Shown: positions 35,346 to 40,843 of the stretch, one piece after another
Layout: every line of letters starts with the position of its first letter
How positions within the stretch are numbered: the stretch's first letter is position 1
NCBI RefSeq assembly: GCF_028693135.1
Contig: NZ_JAQUVZ010000033.1
Coordinates: 1 to 40,843, forward strand
Length of the DNA stretch: 40,843 bases
Direction: 5' to 3'
Origin: Methanosarcina sp.
GTDB lineage: Archaea; Halobacteriota; Methanosarcinia; Methanosarcinales; Methanosarcinaceae
Position numbers and translations under genes: made by a program
The notes under the pieces: model-generated
Seen by the model: the letters and a program-made list of their open reading frames with translations, nothing else
Database searches by the model: none
Told to the model about the DNA's origin: nothing

Positions 35346-35421
35346 AGGAGTAAACCTCGAAAGCAGGAATTGACCGACCCTTGACAGGAAATCCAATTCA
35401 GGACAGAAATAGGTGAAATAT

Positions 35422-36693
35422 ATGAAACCTTTGAGAATTTTTCAAAATTCCGGAGTGTCACAAAGTGTAAATAATTTAGAAGTAAAGGGAGAAGCTGTTA
35501 AGGAGTATTCTGTTTATATTAGGGAATCTTCAGCTTATTCTACAGTTTTTGATGCCCTATTTTTGCTTGTGTTAATTTCACTTTCCGGGATCCTTCTTAT
35601 GCCCTCCCTGCAGGCTGATGAACAGTATATTGCAGCCGGATATGTGACTTCTTCAGAACTGGACTCTTATCTGCTCGAATCCTTTCTTTCCTGCAAACTT
35701 GAGGACTTCGAGTACGAAATCTCTCCTCTTTCGGCACTTAACATTTCAGTCCCCGAAAACTCGGTTGTGGAAAGTCCTGCTCACACCCTTTTCGGAAAGG
35801 AACAGAAACACAGGACTTTGGCTGACCTGACAGCCGAATACCTGGCAATATCCCTTACCCTGTCAAACAACGGCTCAGCCGTTTCGCTCAATCCACTGGC
35901 TGAGGACTATTCCGACCAGGCTTCTGAAACTATAGCTGCTTATCTGGACAGAAAGGTTGCAGGGAGGTTTTCTTATCGCTTTGAAGCTTACTGGCATCCC
36001 GTGGAAGCCTTCCCTCTTGAGAGTGAACTTATAATCGGAGAAGAACCTCCTAAGGATGCTATCCGACAGAGTACAAAACTATCCATGCCTCTTTATGCAA
36101 GTGCGCCTTCTAAGGATGCCCTTCTCGCCTGTGTGAATGATTCCGTGCTTGAAGCTTCACATAACGCTTCTGAAGAAGAGGCTTCAACAGCCCTTTTCCA
36201 GGCTTTTAATGCTTCTCTTGATGCTGCAGCTCTTGAAGGAGAAGAGACAGCTATTGAGTTGCTTTTCCCGTCAGATTATTTGGGGTCGGTTTTCGGAGAG
36301 GAAGCAGATGAGTCTTTTGAGACCTTGCTTTACGGGGTTTCTGAAAACGCGGGCGAGGAAAATTCCCCCTCAACAGAAGACGAATTTAATGCCTATCTTT
36401 CGGAACTGCTTGAAACAGGGTTTGCACCCAATTCCGAAACTTATTCTGAAAATGCATCCACTACAGAAATCTCTCTACTTGAAGCCCTGCTGGCGGACCA
36501 TATCAAAGAAGAGATAAGGGCAGAACTCGAAGCTGAATTTTCAGGTGAGATTAACGAGACTGTTTGTGCCATACTCGAGGCTGAAGACCTCTCTGAGGCT
36601 CAGGCTCTAAGAGATACAGAGATAGAATCAATTTACAGGCAGATAAATCCCGGAGGGGCAAGAATAGTCCTTTACCTCTGGAAACCATTTTAA
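35422..36693 (+). CDS. Large membrane-anchored protein of the pilin-like cluster (fourth gene)
   Basis: About 423 residues. AYSTVFDALFLLVLISLSGI and the following residues form the membrane helix. The remainder is long, acidic, rich in Ser, Ala and Glu, with many potential N-glycosylation sites (NIS, NGS, NDS, NAS, NET). Unknown family; the STVFDALFLLV segment resembles N-termini of haloarchaeal pilus-associated DUF7284-like proteins by eye. ATG 35422 has AGGTG 6 bases upstream. It closes the four-gene run and is followed by a 12/13-bp repeat array. Confidence 0.7.
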   Translation: MKPLRIFQNSGVSQSVNNLEVKGEAVKEYSVYIRESSAYSTVFDALFLLVLISLSGILLMPSLQADEQYIAAGYVTSSELDSYLLESFLSCKLEDFEYEISPLSALNISVPENSVVESPAHTLFGKEQKHRTLADLTAEYLAISLTLSNNGSAVSLNPLAEDYSDQASETIAAYLDRKVAGRFSYRFEAYWHPVEAFPLESELIIGEEPPKDAIRQSTKLSMPLYASAPSKDALLACVNDSVLEASHNASEEEASTALFQAFNASLDAAALEGEETAIELLFPSDYLGSVFGEEADESFETLLYGVSENAGEENSPSTEDEFNAYLSELLETGFAPNSETYSENASTTEISLLEALLADHIKEEIRAELEAEFSGEINETVCAILEAEDLSEAQALRDTEIESIYRQINPGGARIVLYLWKPF

Positions 36694-36743
36694 GAGGAGA
36701 GTTAAGAGGGAGAGTTAAGAGGGAGAGTTAAGAGGAGAGTTAA
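36694..36743 (+). repeat. 12/13-bp tandem repeat, four copies, directly after the stop codon
   Basis: Units GAGGAGAGTTAA, GAGGGAGAGTTAA (twice) and GAGGAGAGTTAA occupy 36694-36743. Each ends in TTAA, the same four bases that form the end of the preceding gene (TTT TAA). Because units of 12 and 13 alternate, stop codons appear in different frames. Sequence looks like repeated duplication of a stop-codon-containing unit. Confidence 0.85.
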
Positions 36744-37053
36744 AGGGTAGAAGAGCCTGTTTCAGAAAATCTTTTCGCCGGAAAAGGCTCTGATCCTATT
36801 TTTATGTTTTTAATTTATTTCCTGGATTTCCCGACACAAAGTATATATTATATGGTGCAATCTCTAGTGATGTTTTTACCGAAACAATTACGCTTTTGCA
36901 GGAGTTCCTGGAAAAAGCCACGCAGCAGTTTGATGTGGCGGATTTAAAATCTCCCGATCGATGTGTTGGTCCGTTATAATCGGTAAAGATATAACCTCAG
37001 CCCGAAGAGCTTTTCTTTCGGGTATCGATCAATTAATATCAGGAGAATCAGAT
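36744..37053 (+). promoter_or_regulatory. Promoter and leader of rpS15
   Basis: About 310 bp without a gene. The TATA-like AAAGTATATATTATATGG at 36839-36856 would start transcription near 36880, leaving a leader of about 170 nt before rpS15. The leader contains CTTTTGCAGGAGTTCCTGGAAAAAG (imperfect hairpin near 36893-36917), which might be a ribosomal-protein autoregulatory structure; this is inference. Confidence 0.5.
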
Positions 37054-37512
37054 ATGGCAAAAATGCATACCAAAAGAAAAGGTAATTCAGGTTCCACCAG
37101 GCCTAACAGAACCGAGGCACCTGAGTGGTGCAAGATTGGAGCAGACGAAGTCACTTCAATTACACTGGACCTCTGGAAACAGGGTGTCTCCACATCCGAA
37201 ATCGGAATGATTTTAAGAGACCGCTATGGAGTCCCTGACGCCAAGCTTGTCACAGGCAAGAAGATCACAACAATCCTCAAGGAAAACAACGTTTATTCTA
37301 ACATTCCTGAAGACCTTACCAACCTCATCGTGAAGGCTCTGAAACTGAGGAAACACCTTTCGATTAACAAGAAAGACGTCCACAACAAGCGTTCCCTCAA
37401 CCTTACAGAATCCAAGGTCAGAAGGCTTGTTAAGTACTATAAACAGGAAAAGGTACTTCCGAGAGATTGGTTCTACAAGCCTGAAACCGCAGAAATGATG
37501 ATTACCAGATAA
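37054..37512 (+). CDS. rps15: 30S ribosomal protein S15 (archaeal type)
   Basis: 152 residues. It begins [18 protein letters not shown] and contains [20 protein letters not shown] and [20 protein letters not shown]. The C-terminal S15 core ends [20 protein letters not shown]. The N-terminal extension is the archaeal/eukaryotic (uS15) form. ATG 37054 has AGGAG 8 bases upstream; the frame extends further upstream (to 36961) without translation signals. It binds 16S rRNA in the small subunit platform. Confidence 0.97.
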   Translation: MAKMHTKRKGNSGSTRPNRTEAPEWCKIGADEVTSITLDLWKQGVSTSEIGMILRDRYGVPDAKLVTGKKITTILKENNVYSNIPEDLTNLIVKALKLRKHLSINKKDVHNKRSLNLTESKVRRLVKYYKQEKVLPRDWFYKPETAEMMITR

Positions 37513-37556
37513 ACCTGGAAATTTCCACTCAAGGGATTTTTCCATTTAAGGATTGA

Positions 37557-37595
37557 GTTTGCCTTTCCGGCAAACCTCCTTCTTTTCTTTTTAAG
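37557..37595 (+). terminator. Hairpin terminator after rpS15
   Basis: GTTTGCC (37557-37563) pairs perfectly with GGCAAAC (37569-37575) around TTTCC. It is followed by CTCCTTCTTTTCTTTTT. Located 45 bases after the stop. Confidence 0.8.
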
Positions 37596-37708
37596 AAGTT
37601 AAATCCTTCCTGTGCCTCTGATACGAGGCGTCAGAAAGCGCAACCCAGTGTTTTTTTGCCCACAGTTGTGCCGTTGTGCCGCTTTTTTATTACTGCATCT
37701 TTGCATCA

Positions 37709-38503
37709 TTATTTGCTTGCAGCGTAGCTTATTTTGCAGTCCCATACCGGGCTCCCCGGAACCACACACCGCATACCTGAAATTTCCCCGATAACGACTG
37801 GCAGGCCATATACCTCTTCGATTACCTGAGGGGTAATTACTTCTGCTCCTCCATAGGCGTGAACTTTCCCTCCCTTCAAGAGAATAAACCGGTCTGCATA
37901 TCTGAAAGCCTGGTTGAGGTCATGCATTGTCATCACAGCCGCAATCTTGTGCTGAAGGACTATCTGCCTGATAACTGCCAGGATCTCCACCTGGTTCCTC
38001 AGGTCGAGACTGCTTGTCGGTTCGTCAAGGAGAAGGACTTTGGGCTCCTGGACAAGGGAACGTGCTATTGCTACCTTCTGGAGTTCACCTCCGCTCATCT
38101 CGTCGATATAGGACAGGCGCAGGTTTTCCATAGAGAGTAACTTGAAGACCGAATCAACGATCTTGAGATCCTTTTCTGCGATATCCCATTTGATATGGGG
38201 CCGCCGCCCCAGCAGGACTGCATCAAAAGCCGTCAGCCTTCCTGTTTCTACGCGCTGCGGGACATATCCGATAAGGCGTGCAATTTCCATTGTCCCTAGG
38301 TCGGAAAGGTTTTCCCCGTCTATATGGACTGTTCCCCCTCTCGGGTTGAGGATCCTGTTCAGGCATTTTAACAAGGTAGTCTTGCCAACCCCATTGGGAC
38401 CCAGGATTGCGACAACTTCGCCTTCATCGATTGAAAAGGCGATTTCATGCAGGATCTTACGGTTACGATATAAAAACTGGAGTTCATCTACAGAAAGAAT
38501 CAT
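37709..38503 (-). CDS. ABC transporter ATP-binding protein (FecE/BtuD type)
   Basis: 264 residues. Walker A GPNGVGKTT, Q-loop GYVPQRVETGRLTAFDAV, signature MSGGELQKVAIA, Walker B VLLLDEPTSSLD and H-loop MHDLNQAF are complete. Typical of importers for iron-siderophores, haem or cobalamin. Its ATG overlaps the permease stop by 4 bases (38500-38503). Substrate cannot be read from this subunit. Confidence 0.92.
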   Translation of the reverse strand: MILSVDELQFLYRNRKILHEIAFSIDEGEVVAILGPNGVGKTTLLKCLNRILNPRGGTVHIDGENLSDLGTMEIARLIGYVPQRVETGRLTAFDAVLLGRRPHIKWDIAEKDLKIVDSVFKLLSMENLRLSYIDEMSGGELQKVAIARSLVQEPKVLLLDEPTSSLDLRNQVEILAVIRQIVLQHKIAAVMTMHDLNQAFRYADRFILLKGGKVHAYGGAEVITPQVIEEVYGLPVVIGEISGMRCVVPGSPVWDCKISYAASK

Positions 38504-39573
38504 CGTTTATACCCCCTAATAAGCAGGTAAATGAAAGTCGGTGCTCCCATGAAAGCAGTAAGGATAGAGACGGGAAGCACATATGGTGACACTATAAGCC
38601 TGGCTGCGGTGTCCGATACCAGAAGGAGAATTGCTCCAAGGAGGGTTGAGCCCGGGATCAGGAATCTCTGGTCATCCCCTATGATCCGTCTTACCATGTG
38701 CGGGCAGATCAACCCCACGAACCCTATAACACCAAGGAAAGAAACAATTACAGCCGAGACCAGTGCAGCAATAATCATGCCTATAAGCCTGATCTTTTCC
38801 ACATTGACACCGAGGCTTTTTGCAGTCTCATCCCCTGCGTCGATTGCGTTGTAATTCCAGCGGTTGGCAATGAAGAATATGACTGACAACAGGACAACCC
38901 CGGTCATGATCCCCAGTTCCATCCAGTTCTTCACTCTTCCAACATCGCCAAAGGTCCAGAAGACAACTGCTGCAAGCTGGGTATCGTCAGCAAAGTACTG
39001 CAAGAACATCGTCCCTGCGGTAAAGAGGGAAGACAGCGAAACGCCTGCAAGCACCATTACTTCGGGTGAGGATCCGCGGATCCGGGAGATGAGCAGGATC
39101 ACTCCTGTGGCGAGAAGACAGAAAATGAAAGCTACCATTGTGGTCAGGTAAGGGTTGTTGATGATGACGGCGTTTGCAACGCTCGATTGCATCTTTCCTG
39201 TCCCGAGAACAATTACCGAAAAGGCAGCTCCGAAAGCTCCGGCGTTTGAGATGCCGAGAGTAAACGGAGACCCCAGCGGGTTGCGCAGGATAGACTGCAT
39301 TACCACCCCTGCAACTGAGAGCCCGGCTCCTGCTACTATTGCAGCCAGGGCTTGAGGGAGGCGGATGTTCCAGATAATCGAATCCCATGCATCAGAGACA
39401 CTCTGCCCCATCAGGGTTTGTAATACCTCACGAGGAGGTATTGTCACCGCTCCTACCGAGATTGAATAGATAAACATAATGAAGAGGAGCAGGAACCCCC
39501 CCATAATCCAGAAGTACTTCCTCCGTACGTATACGAGGTAATCTTCGGGTACTGCTCCATCGGCAAAATGCAC
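38500..39573 (-). CDS. FecCD/BtuC-family ABC importer permease
   Basis: 357 residues, about ten helices. Motifs: GAGLSVAGVVMQSILRNPL and SPFTLGISNAGAFGAAFSV near the first third and GFVGLICPHMVRRIIGDDQR with VLPVSILTAFMGAPTFIYLL at the end. These are the hallmarks of the FecCD family. It lies between the binding protein and ATPase genes in one operon. ATG 39573; the upstream sequence has TACCTCGTA-like poor context, with GAGGGTATAAATAAGTGC about 20 bases before. Confidence 0.92.
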   Translation of the reverse strand: MHFADGAVPEDYLVYVRRKYFWIMGGFLLLFIMFIYSISVGAVTIPPREVLQTLMGQSVSDAWDSIIWNIRLPQALAAIVAGAGLSVAGVVMQSILRNPLGSPFTLGISNAGAFGAAFSVIVLGTGKMQSSVANAVIINNPYLTTMVAFIFCLLATGVILLISRIRGSSPEVMVLAGVSLSSLFTAGTMFLQYFADDTQLAAVVFWTFGDVGRVKNWMELGIMTGVVLLSVIFFIANRWNYNAIDAGDETAKSLGVNVEKIRLIGMIIAALVSAVIVSFLGVIGFVGLICPHMVRRIIGDDQRFLIPGSTLLGAILLLVSDTAARLIVSPYVLPVSILTAFMGAPTFIYLLIRGYKR

Positions 39574-39591
39574 TTATTTATACCCTCCATC

Positions 39592-40806
39592 TTACTGCAG
39601 AATCTGCTTGAAACCCGTATCATTGTACTGTCCGTTCAGGTCAGAGAACACAGGTTTGCCGACGAAGAATGTATAAATTTCGTCTGCTTTGGTTTCAGGA
39701 TCGATATCCTCAAATCGGTCCGGATAGAGTACCTTTCCTACAAAATAAGCGTTTGCAAGCACTGACTCATAGTTGGTGCTGTAGAAGTTGTAGGGGATTA
39801 CTCCGTAAACATTGCCATTCTTCACGGCTGAAAGCCCTTTGAGTGACGGATCGGTCTTGAGTTCTCCGATAGCTCCTTCGTTGCCCGCCTGGAGGGTACC
39901 AATGTCGATAAAGATATACTCGGGGTCCCAATTTACCAGGGCTTCTTTGGCAATATCCGCATGGTCTGCACCCATTCCGGCTGCAACGTTATTTGCATTC
40001 ACCCAGAGGAATGGCGAATAAGCCGGCTCTGTGGAAATTATCCCGTGAGCTCCTGCACTGCTTATTCCTCCGACATAGACTGTCTTTCTTTCGGATTCCG
40101 GAATGTCGGCAGTCCTGTTTTCGAGGTCTTCCATCGCAGCTTCGATATAAGCAATGACCTCTTCTGCTCTTTCCTGTTTACCCACTACCTCACCCATTAT
40201 CCGGAATGAACTGTACATTTCGGCTTTCTTCTCCTCATTATTCAAAGACCCGTAAGGGAATGAGATTACCGGAATGTTGGTTTTATCCTGAAGAGTGTCG
40301 GCTTCAGCGGCGCTTGTTGCCGGGGACTGGCCAGTTGTGCCGGCTCTCAAGATAACCTGAGGATTGATCACAATTATCTTTTCGGGGTCATCATTGCCCC
40401 TAAACTCGCCGATAAGGGGATAGTCCTTAAGCTGCGGGTTTGCAAGGGCATAAGGTCGGCCTTCTATCTCCGACTCCTTCGTTTCCAGGCTGTCAACTCC
40501 GACTACTCGGTCCTGAGCCTGCAGGTATACAAGGTATCGCAGGGATCCTGCCCCCGAGCAGACGACCTCTTCGACTTTCTCAGGTATGGTTACACTCCTG
40601 CCGAATCCATCTGTGATAACGGTCCCGGCAGACTCTGCTAATTCATCGGTTCCTGTGGTGATTCCTGCAGACTCTGCTGGAGTCACGCTTTCTTCGTCCT
40701 CAACGGGAGTGGATTTGCTAGTGCACCCTGAGCTTACAATCAGGGCAGCAATAAGCACTCCAATAAAAATAATTTTAGTTAATTTAATACAGGGGGAGAT
40801 TTTCAT
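39592..40806 (-). CDS. Iron-complex/corrinoid ABC transporter substrate-binding lipoprotein
   Basis: 404 residues. The N-terminal signal peptide ends in a lipobox (LIVSSGC), followed by a ~50-residue Ser/Thr/Glu linker and a two-lobe periplasmic-binding fold (VTDGFGRSVTIPEKVEEVVC, DDPEKIIVINPQVILRAG, WDPEYIFIDIGT). It belongs to the BtuF/FepB-type family; whether it binds iron chelates or corrinoids is not decidable here. The surrounding cobamide-using genes make corrinoid a reasonable guess. ATG 40806 has GAGGAAAG 4-5 bases upstream, inside a hairpin. Confidence 0.9.
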   Translation of the reverse strand: MKISPCIKLTKIIFIGVLIAALIVSSGCTSKSTPVEDEESVTPAESAGITTGTDELAESAGTVITDGFGRSVTIPEKVEEVVCSGAGSLRYLVYLQAQDRVVGVDSLETKESEIEGRPYALANPQLKDYPLIGEFRGNDDPEKIIVINPQVILRAGTTGQSPATSAAEADTLQDKTNIPVISFPYGSLNNEEKKAEMYSSFRIMGEVVGKQERAEEVIAYIEAAMEDLENRTADIPESERKTVYVGGISSAGAHGIISTEPAYSPFLWVNANNVAAGMGADHADIAKEALVNWDPEYIFIDIGTLQAGNEGAIGELKTDPSLKGLSAVKNGNVYGVIPYNFYSTNYESVLANAYFVGKVLYPDRFEDIDPETKADEIYTFFVGKPVFSDLNGQYNDTGFKQILQ

Positions 40807-40810
40807 GTTA

Positions 40811-40835
40811 CTTTCCTCTAGTTTACTAGAGAAAG
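40811..40835 (-). promoter_or_regulatory. Hairpin covering the ribosome-binding site of the binding-protein gene
   Basis: On the minus strand CTTTCTCTAGT pairs with ACTAGAGGAAAG (one bulged G) around a 2-base gap, effectively a TAAA loop, and ends 4 bases before the start codon. The 3' arm contains the Shine-Dalgarno GAGG. The structure would mask the ribosome-binding site, suggesting translational control of the importer. Confidence 0.65.
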
Positions 40836-40843
40836 AGTATTAC

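Noticed and set aside
35228-35461. Minus-strand 77-codon frame with LDPV repeats opposite the 12-bp array.
   Set aside because: It is the antisense reading of the repeat and of the ends of two genes, without start signals.

Overview
The window reads as chromosome from a methylotrophic methanogen of the genus Methanosarcina; I cannot fix the species from sequence alone. The evidence is trimethylamine and dimethylamine methyltransferase genes that each carry one in-frame UAG at the position known for pyrrolysine, their corrinoid proteins, archaeal ribosomal proteins (S8e and an archaeal-type S15), Nob1, a GfcR-type regulator, archaeal cobamide genes (CobY, CobZ), AT-rich TATA-type promoters and long untranslated leaders.

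Layout. 1-12.4 kb is mostly housekeeping: the end of an AIR-synthase-related (HypE-like) gene, a stomatin/NfeD pair, a DHH phosphoesterase fused to DnaJ-type zinc knuckles and an S1 domain, gfcR, nob1, a DUF169 protein, a small cysteine-containing methanogen protein, rpS8e with an Lrp-type regulator and an aminotransferase, and a TrmB-like regulator. 12.9-13.6 kb holds a DUF5591 protein related to the C-terminal part of archaeosine synthase. 13.8-20.1 kb, minus strand, is the methylamine region: mtbC-mtbB, then mttB-mttC-mttP followed by a winged-helix-like protein and a 49-residue one-helix membrane protein. 20.9-27.8 kb, minus strand, contains an unknown gene, sufC-sufB, and cobY, cobS, cobZ, cbiB and cobD for cobamide assembly. 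28.2-33.2 kb, plus strand, has hisS and a TetR/ABC-exporter/secreted-protein cassette. 33.5-36.7 kb is a run of four uncharacterised proteins with one N-terminal membrane segment each (pilin-like layout). Then come rpS15 and, on the minus strand, a complete FecCD/BtuCDF-type importer.

How it fits together. The methyltransferases move methyl groups from tri- and dimethylamine onto corrinoid proteins MttC and MtbC, MttP probably imports the amine, and the neighbouring cob genes complete the cobamide those proteins carry. The importer at the right edge could bring in corrinoid or an iron chelate. SufBC supplies Fe-S clusters.

The less expected signals are: (a) short tandem repeats placed directly after stop codons, three of which form roughly 40-codon open frames whose GTG overlaps the upstream TGA; (b) a pilin-like gene with a strong Shine-Dalgarno but no canonical start codon; (c) the microprotein and winged-helix protein at the end of the mtt operon; (d) a large GC hairpin between mttC and mttP; (e) a hairpin that buries the ribosome-binding site of the importer's binding protein; (f) a perfect TetR-type operator between the TATA box and start codon of an apparently leaderless tetR gene.
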